A stretch of DNA of 64,000 bases from Rutidosis leptorrhynchoides (lineage: Eukaryota; Streptophyta; Magnoliopsida; Asterales; Asteraceae), in NCBI RefSeq assembly GCF_046630445.1, contig NC_092334.1, forward strand, positions 104,727,501-104,791,500, given 5' to 3'. Below the pieces are notes generated by a model, which saw only the letters and a program-made list of their open reading frames with translations, had not been told where the DNA came from and made no database searches. Positions 34,797-46,021 of this stretch are shown here, one piece after another. The number at the start of each line of letters is the position of its first letter. Positions within the stretch are counted from its first letter, which is position 1. The position numbers and the translations under genes were made by a program.

Positions 34797-37120
34797 GGTA
34801 CGTTTCGTTTTAATAGATACGTCCTTTGATTATTTATTTTGTGCCGATGAGTTTGAGTTGTTAAATGACTTGTGTTGTGCATATTGTTGTTATGGGTGAC
34901 GTTCCTAATGGAAGTACCCTATGGTGACATTTGATTGTCGGGCAAAGGGCGTAAGACTTGGTACAACCAAGCATTCCTTAGTATTTGGGAAATGTTTCTA
35001 CCAAACCATGGAAATGGGCTTTGGTGTTCGGATGTTAGAGCATGTTCGCTCTCGTGTTGAAGTTGATGAACCATGAGGTTCGTCGGGGGGATTGAAACCC
35101 TTGAGATCGAGTGTTTTGGATCTCGATGTATGTTGGTAATGGAGTCTACGTGACGCGACATTAGGTGCCTTTTTTATACTTACTAGCGTGGTGTTCGACT
35201 CCAATTGTGTTGCGGTTACTTGGTACTTAGGGTACCGAAGTGAAACCCTTAGGTACATGAATGACCGGGTGAAATTTGACAAGCCATAGCAATGGGATGA
35301 TTGCGAGAGTAGAGCTCGTGTAATTGGGGTACACTTTTCGTTCGAAGTGTTGAAGGATTGGTTGAAATTCTTCGTGTGCTCAAGGTTGGAGCAAGATATG
35401 GTGATGGGTCGTGTGAACCCAATTATTGGTAAAGTCTACCTTTGGTAGCATGGTACGGTTGTACAGGATGCGGTTATGGAACGTAGTTCCAAGTGGGGGA
35501 GTTACACTCCCGCACGAGGAGGTTTTAGTGTGAGATTTCAGATGACGCTTTTAGTAGGTCCGAAATTTGTGTCGGGACCTAGTTTTGGTCGACTTGTGGC
35601 AGAGTACAATTTCGGTTAAGTTGTACTTATGATTTTGGATTTGAAATATCACCGAGGTGGTAATGTGGTAAATCTCGTTGAGGGATGATGGACGTGTTTG
35701 ACGAGCAAGGTGAAATCCCTCGGTTAAGGGATGTGCGTGTTGGGTTCTCTCTTGGGGAATTGTTGTTTTGTGCCTATGTGCGATATGGGCGGTTCTTGCT
35801 CGTTTGTGTTGGCGTTGTGTACGCGTACGTATGGTGATGGTTAGTGGTATCCGTTAGGATTCACTATAGTGTAGCAGTGCGCGATGTTGCACTACTCGTT
35901 GATCGAGGCCAAAAGAGCGTGTGTTGATGGTTAGTGTATTCCGTTAGGATGCACTATGGTGTAGCAGTGCGCGATGTTACACTACTCGTCGTGATGGAGG
36001 CCAAAGAGCGTGTGTGATGGGAGTAGTGTTATATCCGCATGGTATAACATTATCGGGAAATGCGAGTACCGGTGGGAAATGCGAGTACCATTCCTGTGTT
36101 GAGTTTTGGAGGTGGATCACGTGTAGTTCGGATTCACGATGACGCGTGTAGTTCGGTCATCTTATTGTGTAAGTGAGTCGCGTGTAGTTCGGATTCACAA
36201 ATGACTCGTGTGGTTTCGGTCATTGTATTGAGGAGTGAGTCTCATGTAGTTCGGATTCACAAATGACTCGTATAGTTCGGTCATTCCTTTGGGATAGTGA
36301 CTCTCGTGTAGTTCGGATTCACTAAGGCGGGTGTAGTTCGGCCAATCCCGATTGTTGTTGTGGTGAAGGTAGTGAGTCGCGAGTAGTTCGGATTCACTAA
36401 GGCGCGTGTGTTTTCGGCAGCCTTCATGTTGTTTGATCTATTGGTTGGTTATACACCAATGGTGGGGTCGTAAGGACCGTGTCGTTTGATCTATTGATTG
36501 TTTATACACCAATGGTGGGGTCGTAAGGACCGTGTTGTTTGATCTATCGGTTGTTTTATACACCGATGGTGGGGTCGTGAGGACCATGTTGTGGGATTAG
36601 TGATGCGATAGCCGTGTTTCACTCACATGTTGTTACGGGTGTGACGATAGTCGATTTTGTACACCTTTGGATTAGCGTTGCCATAGTCGTTTTAGGCGCT
36701 ATCGGTTTTAGCCGTTTGTTTATGATGTTACGGTGGTTGCGTATTGGTCGTATTGCGCACTACAAGGGATGATTAGTGATTGGTGTTATCCGTAAGGATT
36801 CGTTTGGATCAGTCTTCATCGCTTCGGGTTGTTGACCATAGATTGAGACTTGGTTGCTTTTAGCGTTGTACTCGGTAAGGGTACGCTAAGGGATTGATAT
36901 CTCGGTACGAGATTGGTTGAGTTTTCCCGATGTTAGGGAATGAGCATGGTTTTAGTGCTCGGATTGTGGATTTGATAAATCACGGGTGACGATGTAGTTG
37001 TTAATGGCGATTCATTGGGAAGAATTGCTTAGGAAAGTCGGATTGGGACTTATGCCTGAGGACCGTGGAGTGTGGTCCGTTTGGTTAAGTGACAAGGATC
37101 ACGAGGACGTGATCGATTCT
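34797..37120 (+). other. Element E non-coding interior
   Basis: About 2.3 kb with no pol domains. The first kilobase is unremarkable. From about 35825 it becomes a mosaic of short repeats: two roughly 105-bp units (35830-36010), the stem-loop array at 36112-36425 and three roughly 58-bp units (36425-36595). This takes the place that pol occupies in an autonomous element. Confidence 0.75.
36112..36425 (+). repeat. Internal ten-unit stem-loop array, element E
   Basis: Ten units carry the same CGTGTAGTTCG loop as the LTR array, with arms such as GTGGATC/GATTCAC, GATGAC/GTCATC, AATGAC/GTCATT, TAGTGAGTC/GATTCACTA and AAGGC/GCCTT. Most arms pair fully if G-T is allowed. Confidence 0.8.
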
Positions 37121-37134
37121 AAGTGGGGGAGAGT
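37121..37134 (+). other. Polypurine tract of element E
   Basis: AAGTGGGGGAGAGT touches the 3' LTR. Element C has the same 14 bases at 59297-59310. Confidence 0.8.
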
Positions 37135-39303
37135 TGTAAGACCCTAATATTTAGTATACTTAGAGTATAAATGATGTGCTTATAATGGGTGAAGCGTGGT
37201 ATAAATCAAAAGGCTCAGATTCTGCCCATACCAGTGTGCGCGCCGCGCACCCTTGGGCATTTTGGATTCACTAGCCCAGCGACAGAATCCTGTCTTTTTC
37301 TATTTTGAGTTTAATGAAGGGCATTTTGGTCTTTTCACATGAGGCCGGATCTCAGGCCATATCAGCTGGTTTGGATTCACTTTTGGATCATATTTCACAT
37401 CCACAAACACTCTCAAATATCTAGAGAGAGAGAGAGAGTTCTAGAGAGGGAATTGGGGTTTTGGAGAAGAAGAAGCTTGGTTTGATCAAAAGCTCAAGGT
37501 TAAAGTTGTTCACCTCATTCCTAGCTACGTTTTGGTTGTTGTGGTAAGTTCTAACTCCGAATTTCATTGTTTGATTTGATATTCAAAGTTATGGTTTGAA
37601 CTTAAATTGTTAAGAAACCCATTTAAAACTCTTGAACTGAGTTTGTTGATGCTAGTAATCGGGTTTATTGTTATTGTTGGTGGATTTTGGGTTGGTGAAC
37701 AAATCGGTCTTGTTTATGACTTGTAATTAGGTTTAATCACTAGGTTTAGTGATTATGGAAGTATTGGAACCCTTTTTGGTGTGTTTGAAAGACTAATTTT
37801 GGAATTGAGTCAAAATTAGGGTTTTTGGGTGATTTTGAGATTGATAAGTGTTAAACACTTAAGTTTGGGTTCATTCGGCTTATTAGGACCATTTTCACTT
37901 GTGATTAGTGATTAGTGGTTAGTTTGGACGCGTTTGGTGTTTGTAAGTGCAATTGGTCGAATTTGCACTAAGTGTCGAATTGAGTTGGTTTGTAAATCCA
38001 CTCTAAGTGTGTTATTGTATTTGTGATAATGGATTAGGTACTTTCCATTGAGGTGTTGCGAAATTACTCGGTTGCATTCATCAAGGCGACAAGGTGAGTG
38101 TTAATATCCTATGTGCATATGTATGTGTAGGATGGGTGCGGGTCGTGTGAAGTGGTTCTCGGTTATAGAGCTCACTTCACATATAGGTGGATTTGATGGA
38201 CTTGCGTTTAGATCCAATTGGCACGGTTGTGCGTTTTGGTTGACCACCTTTGGCGAGGTACACGTTTTGTGTGTACACTATCACACGTGGTTGTGATGTG
38301 GATGATATAACCCCAATGGCGAAGGGTTTTGATGTTGAAAGTGAATCGCGTGTGGTTTCGGGTTCACGATGACATGTGTAGTTCGGTCATCTTATTGAGG
38401 TAGTGATCTCGTGTAGTTCGGATTACTAAGGCTCGTGTAGTTCGGCCAACCTCGATGTTGTCTTGTTAAAGATAGTAATCTCGTGTGGTTTCGGATTACT
38501 AAGGCTCGTGTAGTTCGGCCAATCTTCATTGTGGTGTTTGGTATTCGGTAATGGGTTAAGGGGTTAACCTTATTCGTTTATATATTGTTATATATATACT
38601 GTTGTATTGTCGTGATGTAGCTAACCCTCCGGGTGTAGCTTCTTGGTGTTGTTCGCATCGTCGTTGGTGAACTTATGTTTGTTGATGCATAGTTAGCTTG
38701 TTGCTTAGTGATCGTACGGTATGCTTAGATTAGCTTGCCTTTATGCTTGGATGCTCCGGTATGCGATATTTGATATTTTGTGGCGTGTCCATTTTATGCA
38801 TAAGTATGTATGTAGTATATTTTCACTCACTGAGCGTTAGCTTACCCTCTCGTTGTTTACATTTTTATAGATTGCATGGACGTGGTGGCTCGGGTAAGCG
38901 TGAGACTAGTGGACTCGTGTAGTTGCTTTAGAAGGCTTGCTTTTGGATTGTTTAGGATTGGGTAGCGTATCCCCAATCGCCATGCTCAGCTTTATTTTGT
39001 ATTAAAAGTCGTGTGGTCGAAACTAGTATTATGTACTTAAGGGTAATTTGGGCATATGTGGGCCAGGTGTCGTAAAACCCTTTTTATTAATGGAACGTGT
39101 TAATTTTAACTATTGTATTATGTTGTGAAAAGCATTTGGTCTAAATGTGTCGGGAAGTCGAAGATCTTTTCGCGTGAGTTGGAAAATCCGGACAGCGGGC
39201 TGCCAGGCCCTGTGCGCGCCGCGCACCCCATCTGGTCAGCCCAGTCAGTTTTAAATTTTTTTTATTCCGCGTTTTTGGTTGGTTAACGGGTTGGGATGTT
39301 ACA
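37135..39303 (+). repeat. Element E 3' LTR, 2169 bp
   Basis: Collinear with the 5' LTR with few substitutions and a small rearranged patch near 37240-37270. It carries its own copy of the stem-loop array (38341-38520). Confidence 0.94.
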
Positions 39304-39348
39304 TGAACCCGGCCGAATTACGAACGTTACGCTGCAACAAGAGAGTTA
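39304..39348 (-). pseudogene. LINE-2 ORF2 splinter between E and TRIM
   Basis: Forty-five bases of LINE-2. On the minus strand they read TLLLQRNVRNSAGF in frame between the RT part ending at 40005 and the FADD part beginning at 31240. Both ends carry target duplications (TGAAC for E, AGTTA for the TRIM). Confidence 0.85.
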
Positions 39349-40004
39349 TGTGAGAACTCATCCCACATCGGTGGGGGAGGAGAACGAAACACCCCTTATA
39401 AAGGGTGTGGATACCTCCTCTAGTGGATGCGTTTTGAGGGTGAGTCCCGAGAAACAAAACCGTGAGCCACCGTGCGTCGGGGCAAAGCGGACAATATCCA
39501 CTACGGGTTGTACTCGGGCTGTTTCATGTGGCATCAGAGCTGGTTTAATGCCGTTTATGAGCGGGTTAATTGTAGAGGGGGTTCTCACAGTGTTACCTGT
39601 GACGAAGCATTGGCTCTTGCCCCTCGCGGTCCCTATTAGGGTTGGCTGTACTGCCGAGAGGCGGGCTGTAAAATCAGTGTCTGAGATACGCTCAGTGGTC
39701 ACTAAGGCGGTTAGCTGAGACGGCACTGGGTGGGATGGTTGTCCCCACTGTTCTCACAGATGGTATCAGAGCTGGGGCCCGCATCGATGTGCACTGCGGG
39801 GACGCAGTGTCCTGAGTGGGGGAGAGTGTGAGAACTCATCCCACATCGGTGGGGGAGGAGAACGAAACACCCCTTATAAAGGGTGTGGATACCTCCTCTA
39901 GTGGACGCGTTTTGAGGGTGAGTCCCGAGAAACAAAACCGTGAGCCACCGTGCGTCGGGGCAAAGCGGACAATATCCACTACGGGTTGTACTCGGGCTGT
40001 TTCA
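39349..40004 (+). mobile_element. TRIM retrotransposon, 656 bp
   Basis: Two 178-bp LTRs (39349-39526 and 39827-40004; TGTGAGAACTC to GGCTGTTTCA) differ at one base that I can see. A primer site TGGCATCAGAGCTGG is at 39529-39543, and a PPT GAGTGGGGGAGAG lies directly before the second LTR. AGTTA flanks it at 39344-39348 and 40005-40009, a perfect target duplication. The 300-bp interior has no coding capacity. Its LTR (TCCCACATCGGTG, CCCCTTATAAAGGG with a TATA core) resembles a TRIM type I know as widespread in eudicots. ORFs at 39296-40010 run through the LTRs and are not genes. Confidence 0.93.
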
Positions 40005-41433
40005 AGTTAACGTCTCCATGACCAATGTAAATAAATATGGCGACATTGGATCTCCTTGGCGGAGCCCTCTCTTACCCTTGAAAAATCCATGCATATTACT
40101 ATTCATGTTAATAGAAAATGATGTCGTGGTCACACATTTCATAATCCACATTATCATCATCTTATCGAACCAGAAATAATTAAGCATATCCTCAAGAAAA
40201 TTCCAATCAACCGTGTCGTATGCCTTTTGAATATCAACCTTAAACGCACAACGAGGAGTACCAGTATCAAGATGATAGTTCCGCATAATCTCCTGAGTAA
40301 TAAGAATGTTATCTGAGATACGTCTGCCCGGGATAAAAGCGGATTGATTTTCACTAACCAAAGCATCCAGCCCCTCTTTAATTATAGACGTAATTATCTT
40401 GCTAATACATTTGTAGAGAACATTACAACAAGAAATCGGTCTATAATCATTCACCTTGCTCGGTGTTTGGACTTTTGGGAGTAAAGCAATAACCGTATGG
40501 TTAATCTCTTTTAGAATCTGGCCGTTGTAAAAGAACTCCTTAATAGCAGCCGTGACATCAGCGCCTACAATGTCCCAACATTCTTTAAAAAAGGCCGAAG
40601 TGTAGCCATCTGGACCCGGGGATTTTCCATCACAAATACCAAACATAGCTTGTTTAACTTCCTGATCTGTAATCGGTGCAATCATTGCAACAGCTGCATC
40701 TGACGACAACTTGTTCGAGAACAAGGATTCTGGATCAGGGATCTTATCACATGCATGATCAGTCCCAAGGAAATATTCGTAATGTTGTACAAAAATATTC
40801 GATACATCTCTCCCTTCTATAATGTTATCATTACCATCCATAACCGCTTGAATACGACTTCTATTTTGTCTACCTTTAACTACCTTGTGGAAGTAACTTG
40901 TATTATTATCCCCAACTCGTAACCATTCAACCTTCGCCTTCTGCTTTAGAAATCGTTCTTCTTCTAAACTAGCTACATTGAACTCCTTAAGAATACGACT
41001 AGCATTATCACGTGCCTGAGTAGATGAAGGGTTCAAATCCAGAGCTACTTGATACTCATCCAACTGAATACGAAGTTGTTTAACTCTTTCATGAATGTTT
41101 CCCTTTTCCCACATAAGATTACGGATCGGTTTCTTTAGAGCTTTCAGTCTCTTTACAACCCCATACATCTTGTGACCCGTAACTTTTAACTTCCAATCCT
41201 CAATAACACAACTTTGGAAATTATCTCTATGAACGAGATAATTATTAAACCTAAACGGTTTAGGAGCGGCTACTTCCATTGTAGGGATCTTTAGATTCTC
41301 GGGACTATGATCTGAAATACGATAGGGTTGAAAGATAGCATAAGCATTTGTAAACATATTAATAAAATGTTCGTTTACCATTACCCTATCGATCTTCTTT
41401 AACATGCCCCTCGACAACAACGGACTTTGGTTC
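40005..41433 (-). pseudogene. LINE-2 ORF2: linker and RT N-terminal half
   Basis: Continuous frame from the solo LTR F junction to the TRIM junction. It begins with the end of the endonuclease (KIDRVMVN, ISDHSPENL, where SDHSP is catalytic), then a basic linker (VEWLRVGDNNTSYFHKVVKG), then RT (GKSPGPDGYTSAFFKECW, ALLPKVQ, FKVDIQKAYDTVDW, LRQGDPMSPYLF). No internal stop in about 475 codons. The apparent start codon inside the LTR at 41585 is irrelevant. Confidence 0.9.
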
Positions 41434-43676
41434 TGTAAGACCTGGATTCTGATTCTGCCCAGTCGCGCGTCGCGTAAAATGGCGCTGGCAGACCCACTTT
41501 GGTATTTTAGAGTTTTTAAAAGGGCATTTTGGTCTTTTCGCGTTTGAGCCAGATTTGTGGACTTAACCTCATCCACCCATTTCATTTATTCATTTCTTTT
41601 TCCTTTTCTTTTCATTTTCTCTCTAAAACTCAAACACCTCATTTGATTCTAAGGGATTTTTGGAAAGGAAGAAGCGGGTTTTGATCTTTGGCGTAGTAGA
41701 CAAGTTTGTTCTCCTCGTTCTTAGCTACACGGTGATACTAGTGGTAAGCTCTAACTCCGAATTTCATTTTCGTGTTCATCATTCAATTTTGGGGCTTTTG
41801 ATTGTATGATTCATAGATGGAACCCATTTAGTTGTTAATTGGAAATTAACACCAAGATTCGGGTTTGTAAGTGTTAAAGGCGGGTTTTGGGTTGGTTAAT
41901 GATTTAACCATGTATAAGACTTGAGAATGGTGTATAATCACTAGTATTAGTGATTATTGATGTTTTGGAGACTTTTAGGGTTCTTGTGGTTGACTAATTT
42001 TGACTAGAGTCGAAATTAGGGTTTGTTGATGATTATAAACCGAATGTCAATTCGATGAGGTTTATAAACTTAAAATGGATTAAGTTGAAGTATGAAACCG
42101 AGTTAAATACGTTTTGGTGTCAAAACTTGTAAATGGTGAGATTTTGACTTTATGTGTCAAAATTAGGGTTTATGGGCGATTTTGAGAACAATAAGTGTTT
42201 AACACTTGTGATTGGGTTTAATTGGCATATTAGGACCATTCTCACTTGTGTTAGTGATCATTGGTTAGTTTGGGCACGGTTTGTGCTTGGAAGTGTAATT
42301 GGGTCGAAATTGCACTAAGTGTCGAATTGGGTTGGTTTGTAAATCCATCCTAATTGTGTTGTGGTATTTATGAAAATGGAATAGGTACATTCCTTCGGCG
42401 AGTTGCGGATTATTCGGAAGCGTTCATCAAGGCGACAAGGTGAGTGTTAATATCCTATGTACATATGTATGTGTAGGATGGGTGCGGGTCGGGTGAAGTG
42501 GTTCTCGGTTATAGAGCTCACTTCACATATAGGTGGATTTAATGGACTTTTGTATGAGTCCAATTGGTACGGTTGTGCGTTTTGGTTGACCTCCTTTTGG
42601 CGAGGTGTACACTTGTGTGTACGTTATCACATGTATTGTGATGTGGTTTTGGATAACCCCGATGTGGTGGACTTTATAATCCCGTGACCGTGGGTTTTGT
42701 TATTGAAGAAGTGAATCGCGTGTAGTTCGGATTCACGATGACTCGTGTAGTTCGGTCATCTTATTGAGGTAGTAATTCTCGTGTGGTTTCGGATTACTAA
42801 GGCTCGTGTAGTTCGGCCAACCTCGATGTTGTCTTGTTGAAGATAGTAATCTCGTGTGGTTTCGGATTACTAAGTCTCGTGTAGTTCGGCCAATCTTCAT
42901 TGTGGTGTTTGGTATTTCGGTAATGGGTTAATGGGTTAACCTTATTCGTTTATATATTGTTATATATAGATTGTTGTATTGTTGTGATGTAGCTAACCCT
43001 CCGGGTGTAGCTTGTTGGCGTTGTTCACATCGTCGTTGGTGACTTACTTTATGGTTGTTGTTACTAGCTTGTTGCTTAGTGATTATACGGTATGCTTAGC
43101 TTAGCTTGCCTTTATGCTTGGATGCTCCGGTATGCGGTATTTGATTATTTGTGTGGCGTGTCCATTTTATGCATATATATGTATGTAGTATGTTATCACT
43201 CACTAAGCGTTAGCTTATCCTCTCGTTGTTGACTTTTTATAGATTGCATGGATGCGGAGGCTCAGGTAAGCGGGGACTAGTGGACTTGCGTAGTTGCTTT
43301 AGAAGGCTTGCTTTTGGGTTGATTAGGATTGGGTAGCGTATCCCCAATCGCCATGCTCGGCCTTTATGTTGTATTACAAATCATGTGGTTGAAAACTTGT
43401 ATTTTCGTACGAAAGTCGTAAAACGGCCGATGTAGGCCCGGTCTTCGTAAAACTAATTTTATTAATGGAACGTGTTAGTTTTACAAATATGAATGTGTGG
43501 TTGAAAGCGTTTTGTCTAATTATGCTGGGAAACGGCCAAACTTTTTTGTGTAATTGACTCCCGGGGACAGCAGCCTGTCCAGGCTATTCTGCGCGCCGCG
43601 CCATGTGCTGTACCAGCAAATTTTTTTTTGTGATACTTTAAGCGGGTTCGAACGTGGTTTGGTTTAGGTTGTTACA
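41434..43676 (+). mobile_element. Solo LTR 'F', E-related, 2243 bp
   Basis: Starts TGTAAGACCTGG and ends GTTGTTACA, flanked by GGTTC at 41429-41433 and 43677-43681, a perfect target duplication with no internal region. It is clearly related to the E LTR but more diverged. Solo LTRs arise by recombination between the two LTRs of one element. It carries the stem-loop array at 42711-42891, the donor-like ACAAG|GTGAGT and the acceptor-like TTTTATAG. Its 42457-42687 ORF matches the short LTR frame in E. Confidence 0.93.
42711..42891 (+). repeat. Stem-loop array, solo LTR F
   Basis: Six units with the CGTGTAGTTCG or GTGGTTTCG loop: GTGAATC/GATTCAC, GATGAC/GTCATC, TAGTAAT/ATTACTA, GGC/GCC, TAGTAATC/GATTACTA, and a last unit (GTC/GCC) whose stem is weakened. 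Confidence 0.8.
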
Positions 43677-43681
43677 GGTTC

Positions 43682-44259
43682 CACGTATACCTTAACCCCG
43701 ATTGGTTAATATCCATCACGTGAATAGCATCAACACACTCTCGAAATTCTCTCATAGCAACCGTAACCTGCGAACTCCCCATAGACGATTCCTCAATACT
43801 CAATGATGCATTAAAGTCACCCATAATAACCCATGGATGCACCCCAACATACAAATGATGCCTCTGTAACTCATCCCACAGATTCCACCGAGGAATATAT
43901 TTACTAGCCGCATAAACGAACGACATAAATAAGTTTAAATCGTTATTTACCGTACTAACTTGACAATGCATAACTTGGTCTGATACACCTAGCACCATAA
44001 GATTTACTATTGAGGGATCCCAACCAACAATTATACGTGTACCATTATCACAAACATTACTATTTGATGACCACGACCAATTCGGAAAGACCAAATTACA
44101 TATATGATTAAGTTTTGAAATATTAACATGTGACTCCAAAATAGTGCATATACATAGTTTATTCTCCGTAATCACCTTACGAACCTCATTTTGTTTGGGG
44201 ATACGATTCAACCCCCTTATATTCCAAGTGGCGAAGCTAATCATTGGAAACATTCTCAC
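43682..44259 (-). CDS. LINE-2 ORF2: endonuclease N-terminal part
   Basis: Starts at an ATG at 44259 or, more likely, at 44241 (MISFATWNIRGLN), 40-60 bp after the ORF1 stop. Apurinic-type endonuclease motifs: TWNIRGLN with the metal-binding Asn, ESHV with the catalytic Glu, FVYAA and MGDFNASLS. The frame is open to the solo LTR junction and rejoins the rest of ORF2 at 41433 once LTR F is removed. Function: nicking genomic DNA for target-primed reverse transcription. Confidence 0.87.
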
Positions 44260-44297
44260 CGGGAGTGCTTGCCCCCTCAGAATTTTGAGTCTTTTTT

Positions 44298-45794
44298 CCT
44301 TTATTTGCTTGCCCCCTCAACCATATCCAGATCCACATCACTGTCTTCATCCACTAATCCTTCATAGACTGATTTTAACTTTTCGTTTCCTTCAGGTATA
44401 TTATTAAGTACAGAATAAGAATTATGTAAAACAACCTTTTTCGGATTCTGAGATGTACTTGAACCTGCTGCCTTATCCACCCGATTACCATCATTGACCA
44501 TAGTAACTTGTCTATATATCATCTTTGGTTTATTCTTACTCAACATAAAGCCTTTTTGCCCATCATCTTTCTTAGCATCAGTACTTCCAACTTTTTTCGC
44601 AACAATCTGAAAGCCATCATCTTGAGCCTTTTTGTTTGGAACCACTGAGACATTTTTAGGATATTGTATTTCCTTATGACCAAATATTTTGCATTGAGGA
44701 CAATGTGGAGGTTTCCACTCATACTCAACCTTAACCACATCAATTGTGCTACCACCACCATCTAAACTCGGAGTAGCCACACGTAAACTCTCTTTCAAAC
44801 CACAATCAGCTGCAACCTCTATCATAGCTCGAGCATAGTTCGGTCTCCCCCACGATTCCATGCACATTGTACTTGTGTATGAATCCAACATCAATGGTTT
44901 ACCCACTTTAGAAGCAATATAGCTCAACCCATCTTCCGTAAACCCAGCTAGAGGAATATCATGTAGCTTTATCCACACTGGAACCGTATTAACTTCGGCC
45001 TTCGTGAGACAAACATTAGGAGACCATTTGTTAAGAATAATCGGGACAGTACATATCATCCATGGCCCATTCTCTAAAACATCCATCATTCCCTTTTCAG
45101 TTGAGAATTTAAAGAAGAAGAACCCCCTCGAATTCATCATAGATTTTTCTATTCCATATTTCTTCCATACATTCGTCACATAATTTTGCACTACATGAAA
45201 TGCTACTCGCTTGCCAATAAAGTAACCATAAAGAGTATTACCATACCGTTTAGTTGCCTCGTGAACCGAGGATACAGGTATAGCCACGTCGACTCCTTCT
45301 TCCAAGACATCATCAGAAGGAATATACCTAAAATTAACCTTACGTTTAACAGATATGCCACTCACCATATCCACGTACGTTTTCTTAGGCGAGTTTGAAT
45401 CAGGCACAGGCACATCAGGCACAGGCACATCAGACACAGGCGCACCATGTGATTTATTCCCTTCACCATTCAGATTTTGAACCTTATTTATTCCAGACCC
45501 AAGTACTTGACCAGATTCCAACGGTGGGAATATGAAATTGTCCTTAACTTGTAACTCATCCTCATCACCAAACTCCGATGAGATAGACGCAGTATGGACA
45601 CTTACGCACTCATCATTATTCACGTTCAAGTCTGGGACTTGACCTGCCTTAGATCTAACTTCCTCCATGTTTGATGATCCAGAATCACCCTCTGAAACGT
45701 TTTGTTGTTCCCCACCAATCTTTCGATTCCGTAATGTCTTTTCAACTGTCACCACGTTCGTCTTTTTACGCTTTCCACCCGATTGTTTACCCAT
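44298..45794 (-). CDS. LINE-2 ORF1, RNA-binding-like protein
   Basis: Intact 498-codon ORF from the ATG at 45794. It has a basic N-terminus (MGKQSGGKRKKTN), an acidic linker with a PVPDVPVPD repeat, then a DUF4283-like domain typical of plant LINE ORF1 (NVWKKYGIEKSMMNSRGFFF, MDVLENGPWMI, PVWIKLHDIPL). The zinc knuckle reads CPQCKIFGHKEIQY: the last Cys of the expected CCHC is replaced by Tyr, so zinc binding is doubtful. It would coat the LINE RNA. ORF2 follows about 40 bp downstream. Confidence 0.88.
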
Positions 45795-45977
45795 AATCCA
45801 ATCCCCACGTTAAGAACCACAATAGCAGATGAACAATTGAAGCATGAGAACAAGATCACTTTGAGAGAATAGCCCGAACACGATCAGAGAATTGAAAAAA
45901 TTATTATCGCCGTTTTTCGCCCTATTTTAACGGAGAGAATTTAGTAAAGTTAGAGAGAGACAACGGGTCATTTAGCG
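45795..45977 (-). other. LINE-2 5' UTR
   Basis: About 180 bp between the ORF1 start and the target duplication, including a GAGAGAGA-type stretch (TCTCTC on the transcribed strand), in keeping with an internal promoter at a complete 5' end. Confidence 0.6.
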
Positions 45978-46021
45978 CATTAACTAATTCATGTCATCAT
46001 GAACCATACCCTGCCCACTAT

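Larger units (their letters stand above)
31241..39303 (+). mobile_element. Gag-only LTR retrotransposon 'E'
   Basis: LTRs at 31241-33414 and 37135-39303 start TGTAAGACCC and end TGTTACA. TGAAC flanks the element at 31236-31240 and 39304-39308, a perfect 5-bp target duplication. Inside are a primer site, one gag ORF, 2.3 kb without coding capacity and a PPT; no protease, RT or integrase was seen in any frame. It is therefore non-autonomous, of the class with terminal repeats plus gag. Confidence 0.93.
29437..45977 (-). mobile_element. Full-length L1-type LINE-2, cut by three insertions
   Basis: It runs right to left: 5' UTR, ORF1, endonuclease, RT, zinc region, 3' UTR and A tail (seen as T at 29437-29442). 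CATTAACTAATT flanks it at 29425-29436 and 45978-45989, a perfect 12-bp target duplication. Subtracting elements E, TRIM and F with their duplications leaves about 5.56 kb, a usual full length. At each of the three insertion points the LINE reading frame rejoins exactly when the insert and one duplication copy are removed. Confidence 0.93.

Noticed and set aside
34797-37120. Decayed pol in element E
   Set aside because: No RT, RNase H or integrase motif, even broken, was found in any frame; the region is built of short repeats instead.
39349-40004. Cassandra-type TRIM (LTR carrying 5S rRNA)
   Set aside because: No 5S rRNA-like sequence is visible in the LTR.
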